Assembly (NCBI RefSeq): GCF_003477525.1
Contig: NZ_QUDO01000034.1
Coordinates: forward strand, 1 to 41,652
Direction of reading: 5' to 3'
Origin: Ruminococcus sp. AF41-9
GTDB taxonomy: Bacteria > Bacillota > Clostridia > Lachnospirales > Lachnospiraceae
DNA length: 41,652 nt
Shown: positions 1 through 7,745 of the stretch, piece after piece
How positions within the stretch are numbered: position 1 is the stretch's first letter
Layout: every line of letters starts with the position of its first letter
Translations under genes and position numbers: made by a program
The notes under the pieces: model-generated
The model's database searches: none
Told to the model about the DNA's origin: nothing
What the model saw: the letters and a program-made list of their open reading frames with translations, nothing else

Positions 1-115
1 ACAACCGTGGGACACACGGGGTTAGCTCGCTTATGCTTAGGACATTGGTACTATCGAACGAGAACCAAACCCACCGAGGTCAGGGAAGCCCCCACCTCTA
101 CAGGTGGGGGAGGAT
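1..115 (+). ncRNA. Probable 3' scaffold of a TnpB-associated omega RNA (partial)
   Basis: In IS200/IS605 elements the TnpB nuclease uses a guide RNA made from the right end of the element, with the guide read from the DNA just beyond the boundary. The hairpin at 89-110 and the conserved-looking bases before it fit the 3' scaffold of such an RNA. If so, the guide here would be copied from the first 16-20 bases of flanking DNA, which is the antisense of the 3' end of the minus-strand gene at 117-665. Only the 3' part is in the window. The call rests on resemblance, not on a covariance model. Confidence 0.35.
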
Positions 116-119
116 GTCA
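1..119 (+). mobile_element. Right end of an IS200/IS605-family element (partial)
   Basis: The segment ends in a GC-rich hairpin whose arms at 89-97 and 102-110 are perfectly complementary (9 bp, 4-nt loop), preceded by a GAGGTCAGGGAAG-type stretch and followed by GGATGTCAC. This is the layout I know for the right end of IS200/IS605 or IS607 elements carrying tnpB, where the terminal hairpin is the transposase recognition structure. The rest of the element lies outside the window. A plus-strand frame is open from base 1 through the hairpin and could be the extreme C-terminus of TnpB, but I cannot confirm that. The exact boundary with flanking DNA is uncertain (about 115-125). Such elements make no terminal inverted repeats or target duplication, so none is expected. 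Confidence 0.6.
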
Positions 120-665
120 CTCTGAAATATATTCTATAAACTTTTTCCCCTCTTCCGGATGTTTCGCATCAGAGGGGATACATAACAGTAGTTTCTCATC
201 CTCCGGTTTCCGAAGTCCCAGTTTGTCCAGCACTGACTGGTCACTGAGTTCTACGGTTTCGCTGAACTCTCCACTCTGACGCTGGCAGTATTCGTAGAAG
301 CTTTCCTGTATGATCATGGCATCCAGCTCATGGACATGCCAGTTAAGGAAGAATTTTTCATAGGAGCTTTCGTTTGCTTCCGGAATCTGCACATCGTCAT
401 AGGAGATCAGATAATCAGAGTCAAACACTACTCTGTCTGCTTTGACTCCAAGATAGTCTGCAAAATCTGCGGATACTTTGCTGTCTCTGTTCAGGTCGAT
501 TTCCTGATTCACTGCCACACACTGAAAAACAGGCTTTTGGTTTCCCAGTGTCAGGTGATAGATCAGGAGTATCACCAGCCCAAGAATGATCCCGCCGATC
601 AGGAAATAGTGCCAGTAATACCGGCAGATATATGCCCGCTTTTCTTTCGGAGACATTCCTTTCAT
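117..665 (-). CDS. Small single-pass membrane protein, unknown function
   Basis: This 182-aa protein has a short basic N-terminus, one hydrophobic segment at about residues 17-38, and an acidic, probably extracytoplasmic domain of about 140 residues. I recognise no catalytic motif. The N-terminus is cytoplasmic by the positive-inside rule (KEKRAYICR before the helix). It is the last gene of the minus-strand run after manA, 98 bases downstream of that stop, with no obvious terminator between. The ribosome binding site is weak; Met1 and Met4 are both possible starts. The stop codon (117-119) sits at the edge of the IS right end, so the native C-terminus may have been cut or replaced by the insertion. 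Function is unknown; confidence is for the gene being real. Confidence 0.7.
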   Translation of the reverse strand: MKGMSPKEKRAYICRYYWHYFLIGGIILGLVILLIYHLTLGNQKPVFQCVAVNQEIDLNRDSKVSADFADYLGVKADRVVFDSDYLISYDDVQIPEANESSYEKFFLNWHVHELDAMIIQESFYEYCQRQSGEFSETVELSDQSVLDKLGLRKPEDEKLLLCIPSDAKHPEEGKKFIEYISE

Positions 666-763
666 TTTCTGTTTTATTTTTGAAAACTATTCTTTCATCT
701 GCAATACTCCAAATCTGAAAATTTTCTGTCAGTTTTCTGTTCGTTTCAGCAGCAGCTTTTTAC

Positions 764-1705
764 TTATACTGTAGTGATCAGAGCCTCCATATCACCTTCC
801 AGCTCATATTCACCGGAACCTGCTGTGATAAAGATGCTGTCACCTTTTTTCACTTCCATTGTCTCGCCGCTTGCAGTGATCTTACCTGCGCCGCTCATAA
901 CCAGTACACTTACGAAAGAAGTGCCGTCAGCCTCTCCTGTCAGTTTCTTTCTTCTCAGTCCGTCCAGGATCACTTTGTCTACTGTGAAATATTCGCAGGA
1001 TGCAACGTGTGGTCCGAAATCCCTGTCAGTAGCTGCAGGCTCACGTTTTGTCACCTGGAGAGCCTTATCTACATGAAGTTCTCTCTCCTTTCCGTCCGGT
1101 CCTTTGCGTCCATAGTCGTAGACACGGTATGTAACATTGGAATTTTGTTGAATTTCAGCGATCAGGCTTCCTGCTCCGATGGCATGGATGGTGCCCGGAT
1201 CAATAAAAAGTACGTCACCTTTATGGATCACTACTTTATTCAAAACATCTGTGAGAGTATGATTGCGGATACGTTCCTCGAATTCTTCTTCAGAGACTTC
1301 TTTTGCAAATCCGTAGAAAAGGCTTGCCCCTTCTGCCGCATCCATCACATACCACATCTCGGTCTTTCCGTACTGTCCTTCATTTTTCAATGCGTAAGCA
1401 TTGTCCGGATGTACCTGGATAGAAAGATCTTTTTTCGCATCAATAAATTTAATCAGAACCGGGAACTGCTCGAAGGACTGGCAGTCAGTTCCCAGAATCT
1501 CTTTCCCGTTTTCATCAATATACTGCTGCAGAGTTTTCCCTGCATATTCTCCGTTTACAATATAACTTGGTCCGTCCGGATGACAGGAAAGCTCCCAGGA
1601 CTCTGCCAGAGGATCCCTGTCATATTCAATCCCAAACTCTGTTCTTAATCTTGTGCCGCCCCAGAGATAATCTTTACAGCTTGGTTTTAATTTTAAAAGT
1701 GCCAT
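764..1705 (-). CDS. manA: Mannose-6-phosphate isomerase, class I
   Basis: The cytoplasmic zinc enzyme interconverts mannose 6-phosphate and fructose 6-phosphate, feeding mannose into glycolysis or supplying mannose 6-phosphate for glycans. The 313-aa length matches the short Firmicutes type I enzymes. Metal ligands are visible as Gln97 and His99 in QVHPDN, Glu116 in KTEMWYV and His174 in GTIHAIGAG, followed by a C-terminal cupin lobe. The N-terminal KDYLWGG motif is typical. A GGAGG site lies 9 bases before the ATG. It follows the LacI regulator by 99 bases and the GH36 gene upstream of that. Together these suggest handling of mannose released from galactomannan or other galactosides, which is inference from context. 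The family identity is secure. Confidence 0.95.
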   Translation of the reverse strand: MALLKLKPSCKDYLWGGTRLRTEFGIEYDRDPLAESWELSCHPDGPSYIVNGEYAGKTLQQYIDENGKEILGTDCQSFEQFPVLIKFIDAKKDLSIQVHPDNAYALKNEGQYGKTEMWYVMDAAEGASLFYGFAKEVSEEEFEERIRNHTLTDVLNKVVIHKGDVLFIDPGTIHAIGAGSLIAEIQQNSNVTYRVYDYGRKGPDGKERELHVDKALQVTKREPAATDRDFGPHVASCEYFTVDKVILDGLRRKKLTGEADGTSFVSVLVMSGAGKITASGETMEVKKGDSIFITAGSGEYELEGDMEALITTV

Positions 1706-1804
1706 TTGTAAATTTCCTCCATTTACTTTTGGGCACGCCTGAGAGTTTCTCCTGTGTGCCCTTTTTCTTTGCTATCTGTACACTTCCCGGATTCAGTAAC
1801 GTTG

Positions 1805-2821
1805 TCAGGAAGATTTCCTGCGAACGCTTTCTTTCTCCACGATCTTTCCGGAAACGATACTTAATCCCCGTCCGGAAGCCGGATTTTTAATCTGTTTCAG
1901 AGCTTTTTCCAGTGCCACTTTTGCCATGTCCTGTGTGTTAACCTCGTAACTAGTGATCTTTTTGTCCGGGAATCCCGGGTACAGGTAATTATCGAAACCA
2001 ACTACGGAGATATCCTCCGGTACACGATATCCCTGTTTTTCCAGTTCCACGATCAAATTTCCGGCTGTAAGATCACAGTTGCATACAAAGACTTCCGGCA
2101 TATGTTCCGGCAGCTTAATATTTATAGAAACACCTTTCTCATCACGATCTTCGATCAGCCATTCTTCCGGCAGAACCTGTCCATGTTCTAACTGTGCTTT
2201 ATAAAAACCACAGTAACGGTCCATGATACTGCTGGTCACATGAATAGAACCAACATAGGCCATCTTTGTAAATCCCTGTTCAAACAGATATCCTGTCATC
2301 AGGTACATTCCATAGAAGTTATCTGCAATAACTGCATCTTTAGCCAGCTCTTTGTCATAGAAATCCAGAAATATTACCGGCACATCAGTATGTTTCTTCA
2401 TAAAATGAATATATTCCCTGCTGATTTCCCCCATTACGATCAGAGCATCCACGGTATGTTCTTCCTGAATTCTCGGAAGGATAAAATTCTCCTCCATATC
2501 CTGCTTCAGTATTTCCACTGCAGCCATGCAATTCTTATCAGTAGCAACCAAAGCAAGCTCCTGATACATTTTCCAGTAAAAAGTAGTATATGCCGCCAAA
2601 TATTTCTCTGAAATAATGACACCGATATTGCGCAGGCCACCTTTATTTCTTTCACGCTTGGCTGCTGCCGTCATCTGATGATAACCCAGCTCATCTGCCA
2701 CCTTTTGGATTTTCTCCCGCATCTCATCACTAACGCCCTTATTACCGGACAGAGCATTGTGAACAGTTACAGTGCTGACTCCTACCTTTGCGGCAATATC
2801 AGCCATCCTTACTTTTCCCAT
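1805..2821 (-). CDS. LacI-family transcriptional regulator
   Basis: The 338-aa protein starts with a LacI helix-turn-helix (about residues 6-26, MADIAAKVGVSTVTVHNALS), followed by a hinge helix and a periplasmic-binding-protein-like sugar-sensing core. The typical VVGFDNYLYPG segment is near residue 275. It probably represses or activates the neighbouring alpha-galactosidase operon in response to a galactoside or mannoside. It is 27 bases downstream of the GH36 gene, so regulator and target are co-transcribed and autoregulation is likely. Met1 is used although its GGA site is about 13 bases away; Met6 is a possible alternative. The ligand cannot be predicted from sequence. A candidate operator is the palindrome at 5163-5180. 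Confidence 0.9.
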   Translation of the reverse strand: MGKVRMADIAAKVGVSTVTVHNALSGNKGVSDEMREKIQKVADELGYHQMTAAAKRERNKGGLRNIGVIISEKYLAAYTTFYWKMYQELALVATDKNCMAAVEILKQDMEENFILPRIQEEHTVDALIVMGEISREYIHFMKKHTDVPVIFLDFYDKELAKDAVIADNFYGMYLMTGYLFEQGFTKMAYVGSIHVTSSIMDRYCGFYKAQLEHGQVLPEEWLIEDRDEKGVSINIKLPEHMPEVFVCNCDLTAGNLIVELEKQGYRVPEDISVVGFDNYLYPGFPDKKITSYEVNTQDMAKVALEKALKQIKNPASGRGLSIVSGKIVEKESVRRKSS

Positions 2822-2848
2822 TACATTATATGTCCTTTCTTATCCCCT

Positions 2849-5041
2849 TTACTCAGTCACTTTCACAAAATGATACAATTTACTCTTAAAGTCTCCCCAG
2901 AATCCTTTTACAAGGAATCCGCACTTCATCAGCATCTCACCTGTATATTTCTCTTCTGTTCCTTCCAGTGCATAGACAGCTTCCGGATCAAATCCCTGAA
3001 GGAAAATTCTTCTGCTGTGTGCATTCGGAGTGCTCAGTACATGCACATAAGTTACCAGAACTTCGCTCCTATCTTTGGAAGCTACCGCCCAGCAGTCATA
3101 CAGGTGATTTTCTCTGTAGGAAGCGATTCGGTAATAGTCACCTTCACGCACCAGTTCATGATACTTATGATACATCTTTGTCTGCTCCGGAATCATTTTT
3201 CTGTCTTCCTCCGGAATCTTAGTTACATCCAGTTCATATCCGAAAGTACCTGCCAGAGCTACATGACCTCTTGTCTCAAATGGTGTTACACGTCCAACTG
3301 CATGGTTCGGGCAGTCACTGACATGAGCACCCATAGTAGACAGCGGATAAATCAGGGAAGTTCCTTCCTGGATCATCAGACGCTCAATCGCATCAGTGTC
3401 GTCTGAGCACCAGATCTGTGGACTATAGTATAACATACCTGGATCAAAACGTGCACCACCTCCGGAACAATTTTCCAGAAGAAGATCAGGAAATTCTGTA
3501 ACCAGTCTCTCCTGCAGTGCATAAACGCCAAGCACATAACGATGGAAAAGTTCCTGCTGCTCTTCTGCACCCAGATATGTGCTTCCCAGGTCACTTAACT
3601 GACGGTTCATATCCCATTTGACGTAAACGATATTTGCACTTCTTAAGATAGAAGCTACGCTCTCATATACATAATCCAGTACTTCCGGTCTGGACAGGTC
3701 AAGAACATACTGCTGTCTGCTCTGTGTTGCTTCTCTTCCCGGAATCTGGATTGCCCATTCCGGATGCGCCCTGTAAAGATCAGAGTTGGGAGAAATCATC
3801 TCCGGCTCAAACCAGATACCAAACTCAAGACCAATCTTATTTACTTCATCTACCAGATGTTTCAGTCCGCCTGTGATCTTATCTGTGTTGACCTTCCAGT
3901 CGCCAAGAGAACAGTTATCGCTGTTTCTCACGCCAAACCAGCCGTCATCCATAACCAGCATTTCAATACCGCAGGATTTTGCTTCTCTGGCGATCGCGAG
4001 CAGTTTATCTGTGTTGAAATCAAAATAAGTAGCTTCCCAGTTGTTGATCAGGATTGGTCTTTTTTTATGAAGATATTTGCTTCTGATCAGGTGATTTCTG
4101 TAGAAATCATGATAGCTTCTGGTCATTTTTCCCAGGCCTTCCTGAGAATAGACCATCACAACTTCCGGTGCCTGGAATTCTTCTCCTGCCTTCAGCACCC
4201 AGCCAAATTCCTCTTTGTTAATACCCATAACTGTGCGGACGGAATCAAACTGATTTAACTCTGCCTGTCCGATAAAGTTTCCGGAATATACAAAATGCAT
4301 TCCATAAACTTTACCCTGCTGCTGAGTGGTTCCCGGTGTTACCAGTGCAAGGAATGGATGCTCCTGATGGCTGGACTCTCCCTTTGCAGAAGATACCATC
4401 TGCTTTCCGTAACGAAGCGGTCCCTGCTGAATATGACGCTCTCTCGCCCAGGAACCATGCAGAGTCAGCATCTCGAAATTCTCATTATCCATATCCAGGC
4501 ATGCGCTGTAAATCTTTTCGATTTTAAGCTTCTGAGTTCCTTTATTCAGTAATTTCACGCTTCTGGTGATCACGTTCTCTTTTTCAAATACAGAATAGCT
4601 TAATACTACCTGCAATCCCAGAATTTCATCTTCGCAGAGGATATCCAGTGTCTGAACTTCTTCCTCTGTGCCGAAGGATGCCGGCAGTCCTTTGAGAGCC
4701 TTCTTGCCATTGTAGATTTCGTGGGAAACGTAGTGGATCTCGCATCCCATCTGACCAGCTTCATTGCGCACATTTAAGCAGCTCTCACGATAATCTCCGA
4801 TACCGCCAGTCGGATATTCCATTGGAAAACTGTCCAGAAAAGAGGATTTCTCTCTCTTGTTTACAGATGGTGTGTACGGCGGCTCCTCCATACGCAGCAT
4901 ATAATTCTCTGTGGCTTTATATAACCGGTCTCCATAATAAATATGTCCCAGATATCCTTCCGGAGTGAGTCCCATTAAGTAAGTACTGGTTTCCGTATCC
5001 AGACGGAAAATTTTCTTGTCTTCATTAAACTGAACAGCCAT
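2849..5041 (-). CDS. Alpha-galactosidase, glycoside hydrolase family 36
   Basis: This 730-aa retaining enzyme removes terminal alpha-galactosyl residues from raffinose-family sugars, melibiose or galactomannan oligosaccharides. It has the GH36 order: N-terminal beta-sandwich, central TIM barrel and C-terminal beta domain. The nucleophile is Asp477 in VKWDMNR and the acid/base lies in the CSDDTD motif (Asp547/548). LVMDDGWFGVR and GLEFGIWFEPEMI are also family signatures. No signal peptide is present, so it acts inside the cell on imported oligosaccharides. Length is normal for the family. It is first in the operon with the LacI regulator and manA, behind a strong promoter at 5136-5164. An AAAGGAG site precedes the ATG. 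No transporter gene is in the window. Substrate range within GH36 is not resolved. Confidence 0.95.
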   Translation of the reverse strand: MAVQFNEDKKIFRLDTETSTYLMGLTPEGYLGHIYYGDRLYKATENYMLRMEEPPYTPSVNKREKSSFLDSFPMEYPTGGIGDYRESCLNVRNEAGQMGCEIHYVSHEIYNGKKALKGLPASFGTEEEVQTLDILCEDEILGLQVVLSYSVFEKENVITRSVKLLNKGTQKLKIEKIYSACLDMDNENFEMLTLHGSWARERHIQQGPLRYGKQMVSSAKGESSHQEHPFLALVTPGTTQQQGKVYGMHFVYSGNFIGQAELNQFDSVRTVMGINKEEFGWVLKAGEEFQAPEVVMVYSQEGLGKMTRSYHDFYRNHLIRSKYLHKKRPILINNWEATYFDFNTDKLLAIAREAKSCGIEMLVMDDGWFGVRNSDNCSLGDWKVNTDKITGGLKHLVDEVNKIGLEFGIWFEPEMISPNSDLYRAHPEWAIQIPGREATQSRQQYVLDLSRPEVLDYVYESVASILRSANIVYVKWDMNRQLSDLGSTYLGAEEQQELFHRYVLGVYALQERLVTEFPDLLLENCSGGGARFDPGMLYYSPQIWCSDDTDAIERLMIQEGTSLIYPLSTMGAHVSDCPNHAVGRVTPFETRGHVALAGTFGYELDVTKIPEEDRKMIPEQTKMYHKYHELVREGDYYRIASYRENHLYDCWAVASKDRSEVLVTYVHVLSTPNAHSRRIFLQGFDPEAVYALEGTEEKYTGEMLMKCGFLVKGFWGDFKSKLYHFVKVTE

Positions 5042-5135
5042 GCCTGCCCTGCTCCTTTCTTTCTGTCATGCGGCTGCCAAAAACAGCAGTTCCGCGATCC
5101 TTCTGTATGCATTTTCTGAGGTTTTATTCGCTTTC

Positions 5136-5164
5136 AGTATACTTAATTTTTAATTCCAAGTCAA
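5136..5164 (-). promoter_or_regulatory. Sigma-A-type promoter for the GH36-lacI-manA operon
   Basis: On the minus strand a -35 TTGACT (5159-5164) and a -10 TATACT (5136-5141) are separated by exactly 17 bases, close to consensus, about 95 bases upstream of the alpha-galactosidase start. Confidence 0.8.
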
Positions 5165-5180
5165 CTTAATTTTTTAAGTT
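5163..5180. promoter_or_regulatory. Palindrome at the -35 of the GH36 promoter, candidate operator
   Basis: AACTTAA and TTAAGTT form a perfect 7-bp inverted repeat with a 4-base A/T spacer, overlapping the first bases of the -35 box. The position suits a regulator binding site. It lacks the central CG usual in LacI operators, so the cognate protein is uncertain. Confidence 0.4.
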
Positions 5181-5230
5181 CTACAAACCCACCAAAAACA
5201 AGGCAGAAAAACTGACAAAAGAGACAAAGA

Positions 5231-5277
5231 AAAAACTTCTTTTCGAAATCATAGCAGATTTTTAAAAAGAAGTTTTT
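5231..5277 (-). terminator. AT-rich hairpin, probable terminator after the YfcE-like gene
   Basis: Arms at 5231-5243 and 5265-5277 are perfectly complementary over 13 bp. Read on the minus strand, the second arm runs into T-rich sequence. It sits 39 bases past the stop of the phosphoesterase gene and before the alpha-galactosidase promoter. The stem is AT-rich, so termination strength is uncertain. Confidence 0.5.
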
Positions 5278-5315
5278 CATATCCATTTATTTTCTGAAAT
5301 TGCCATGATGAATGA

Positions 5316-5771
5316 TCACGCAGGAATCATCGCAATCTTTTCCCACTGATAAGTTCCATTATCAACTGTCATTACTGCCATGGTGATTTCCTGGTCAAAG
5401 CGTCTTGGACCACAGCTTCCCGGGTTTAGCCACAGGCGGTTATCTATCATTTTTTCAAAGTATTTATGAGTGTGCCCGAAGATTACCACCTGTGTATCTT
5501 TTAAGTCCCAGTCTACGTCTTTTTTATTATGAGTCATGAAAAATTTTACGCCTTCTATGGTAAAATATAAAGTTTTCGCGATTCCTTCTGCCCAGTCTTT
5601 GTCGTTGTTTCCACGTACTACATAAATAGAACCCATCATGCGCAATGTATCCAGAATTTCCGGTTTGTTTACATCACCTGCGTGGATGATGCAGTCGCAG
5701 TCTTTTAAGATTTTCAGGATTTCCGGTCTGAGAAGACCGTGAGTGTCTGAGATAATTCCTATTTTCTTCAT
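5316..5771 (-). CDS. YfcE/MJ0936-type metallophosphoesterase
   Basis: This 151-aa calcineurin-like phosphoesterase has all the two-metal site motifs in order: DTHG near residue 9, GDVNKPE near 32, RGNND near 54, a THN segment near 80 and GHTHKY near 99. Family members hydrolyse phosphodiesters such as bis-pNPP in vitro; the physiological substrate is generally unknown. It is cytoplasmic, with no signal or membrane segment, and is full length for the family. It starts 15 bases after the EndoQ-like gene with a GAGGA site, so the two are translationally close and probably in one operon. The family call is sure, the role is not. Confidence 0.88.
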   Translation of the reverse strand: MKKIGIISDTHGLLRPEILKILKDCDCIIHAGDVNKPEILDTLRMMGSIYVVRGNNDKDWAEGIAKTLYFTIEGVKFFMTHNKKDVDWDLKDTQVVIFGHTHKYFEKMIDNRLWLNPGSCGPRRFDQEITMAVMTVDNGTYQWEKIAMIPA

Positions 5772-5786
5772 GTATAAGTCCTCGTT

Positions 5787-7016
5787 TTAATCAAACAATT
5801 CAATCTTTCCATATTCCCCATCATATCCCGGGATTCTCTTTACATGTCCGGTTCTTACATTCTCTATTCCTTCTGCAATCCGCTCTCCTGCACAGGATTT
5901 AATATCTTCTGCCGGTACATTTCGCAAAATATCAAATTCTGTTCCCAGTTTCTGTAACATCTGTTCAAAACATCCCTGCACTTTCTTGCTTGCAGTGGAG
6001 AATCCCATACATGCAGAGATTACCTCTGGTAAAGGTACAAGGCTTTCATATTTCCTGCCGTCTTCCTTCACAAAGCCTTCTTCTCTGTCTGCAAGCTGCT
6101 CTACTCTGTGGTCTACCCCCATTGTCAGCTTTTTCCCGCAGACAGGGCAGATTCCGCCAAGACGTTCTGCCTCTGTCGGGCTTAATGACACACCACATTT
6201 TCTGTGTCCGTCAAAATGATATTTACCTTCTTCAGGGAAAAATTCTACTGTGCCTTCCAGCCCTTTGCCAGTCTGTATTGCCTGATAAAGCCCTTCATAG
6301 GAACAATCAATATCTAAGAGATTCGCCTCACGTCCAAGCTTGGATGGAGAATGTGCATCAGAGTTGGATACAAGCTGATAACGGTCCAGACCTGAAATTC
6401 TCCAGTTCATAGCCGGATCAGAAGAAAGTCCGGTTTCCAGTGCGTGTACATATGGTGTCAGTTCTTCAAAACATTCCTCCACAGAATCAAATCCTGATTT
6501 TGCACCCAGCACGGAAAAGTGCGGTGTCCAGATATGTGCCGGGATTAAAATTCCTTCCGGGCAGACATCCAGCATCATTTCCAGAAGATCATGACTGTCC
6601 AGTCCCAGGATCGGGCGGCCGTCTGAATGAATATTTCCAATTTTCTCCAGACACTGTGCCATGGCATCTGCTGCCTCCAGACTTGGAAGCAGGATCACAT
6701 TGTGTACTTTTCTGGTCTTTCCATTCTTCTTATAAATAGAGCTGATTTCTCCGGAAACAACAAATCGTGTCCCCTCGCCTGAGAACTTCCGGCTCTCTTC
6801 TTTCACATATTCCTCTTTAAGCCGATACAGCCCGTTTCCCTCCGGAATCAGTCTTTCTCTCAGTTCTGCTCTCCATGCCGGATGTGTGAAATCTCCTGTT
6901 CCAATCAGTGAAATCCCTTTCTTTCTCGCCCAGAAATCCAGATTTTCCGGTGTGCCTTCTTTACTTGTCGCCATGGAAAATCTGGAATGAATATGCAGAT
7001 CACCTATTATTTTCAT
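5787..7016 (-). CDS. PHP-domain endonuclease Q-like protein
   Basis: This 409-aa protein begins with a PHP metal site (DLHIHSRFSMATS, residues 6-18). Further PHP motifs include GTGDFTHPAW, HNVILLP and SNSDAHSPSK. A C-terminal zinc-finger-like segment (CGVSLSP, then CPVCGKKL and DHRVEQLADR) is followed by a helix-hairpin-helix-like tail. This layout is that of endonuclease Q and the related TIGR00375 proteins, which cleave DNA 5' of deaminated bases such as uracil, hypoxanthine or xanthine. Repair of deaminated bases is the likely role by family. An AAGGGGA site precedes the ATG. It lies 75 bases after the YgjP-like gene and directly before the YfcE-like gene. Activity on a given lesion is inference. 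Confidence 0.85.
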   Translation of the reverse strand: MKIIGDLHIHSRFSMATSKEGTPENLDFWARKKGISLIGTGDFTHPAWRAELRERLIPEGNGLYRLKEEYVKEESRKFSGEGTRFVVSGEISSIYKKNGKTRKVHNVILLPSLEAADAMAQCLEKIGNIHSDGRPILGLDSHDLLEMMLDVCPEGILIPAHIWTPHFSVLGAKSGFDSVEECFEELTPYVHALETGLSSDPAMNWRISGLDRYQLVSNSDAHSPSKLGREANLLDIDCSYEGLYQAIQTGKGLEGTVEFFPEEGKYHFDGHRKCGVSLSPTEAERLGGICPVCGKKLTMGVDHRVEQLADREEGFVKEDGRKYESLVPLPEVISACMGFSTASKKVQGCFEQMLQKLGTEFDILRNVPAEDIKSCAGERIAEGIENVRTGHVKRIPGYDGEYGKIELFD

Positions 7017-7091
7017 TAATATTTATCCCCTTAAATTCATATCAAAATATCTTTCTTCAGAAGGTAAAAGCAGTAATATTCAAAGGTAGAT

Positions 7092-7745
7092 TTACAGCCT
7101 CCAGCCATTTTCTTTCAGCCACAGTTTATGTGTCTCATATTCCGGCATTACTTTCCCGACTTCCTCCCAGAATGCTTTTGAATGATTCATCTCTTTCAGA
7201 TGGCAGAGTTCATGTACCACCACATAATCCAGCACTTCCGGCGGTGCCAGGATCAGTTTCCAGTTGAAGTTCAGATTCTTCTCACTGCTGCAGCTTCCCC
7301 ACCTTGTTTTCTGTTCCCGGATAGTGATATTCCGGTAAGAAACGCCCATAAGTCTGGCAAAATAAGAGACTCTTTTGGTAATCGTTTCTTTTGCTTTTCG
7401 TATATAAACGTTTCTCTTTGCCTCACTCAGATCTGCACTCAGCGGTTTCTGTTCCCGGTATTCTTTTGTCCGTTCCAGGCATCCCAAAACCCACTCCTGC
7501 TTCTGATTTACAAATCTTCTGATCCGTGGCAGACCGGTTCGAAGCGGCGCACGGACAACTATATTTCCATCTCTGCGTACTTCCAGAGTCATGGTTTTTC
7601 TGTCACTTCTTATGACCTGATATTCGAAATTTTCACAGGTGAATTTTTCCTGTCTTTCCTGTATTTGCTGTGTTTGCCCTATTTTCTGTACTTCCTGTGC
7701 TTTCTGCGTTTTCTGTGTTTTATTTTCCATTGCGGATTCTTTCAT
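7092..7745 (-). CDS. YgjP-like (DUF45/WLM) zinc metallopeptidase
   Basis: The 217-aa protein carries the metallopeptidase signature HELCH with a third His in NHSKAFW, preceded by the family-typical KTRWGSCSS and NFNWKLILAPPEVLDYVVVHE region. These place it with SprT/WLM-like YgjP proteins. No signal peptide is seen, so it is presumably cytoplasmic. The first 35 residues are low-complexity, Gln/Lys-rich and likely disordered. The start overlaps the end of the HD-domain gene: Met1 overlaps by 26 bases and Met6 (7730) is equally plausible, so translational coupling is likely. The substrate is unknown; the family is often linked to protein or restriction-system neighbours, but nothing here supports that. 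Confidence 0.85.
   Translation of the reverse strand: MKESAMENKTQKTQKAQEVQKIGQTQQIQERQEKFTCENFEYQVIRSDRKTMTLEVRRDGNIVVRAPLRTGLPRIRRFVNQKQEWVLGCLERTKEYREQKPLSADLSEAKRNVYIRKAKETITKRVSYFARLMGVSYRNITIREQKTRWGSCSSEKNLNFNWKLILAPPEVLDYVVVHELCHLKEMNHSKAFWEEVGKVMPEYETHKLWLKENGWRL

Noticed and set aside
1..279. 90-codon plus-strand frame at the window start as an independent gene
   Set aside because: It runs through the IS hairpin into antisense of the membrane-protein gene; only its first part could be the end of TnpB.
330..683. Plus-strand open frame opposite the small membrane protein
   Set aside because: It is antisense to a gene with better codon sense and membrane-protein logic, and lacks a ribosome site.
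1007..1648. 213-codon plus-strand open frame
   Set aside because: It lies opposite manA, whose protein is unmistakable; no ribosome site or family resemblance.
2678..3406. 242-codon plus-strand open frame
   Set aside because: It is antisense to the LacI and GH36 genes and reads as low-quality hydrophobic sequence.
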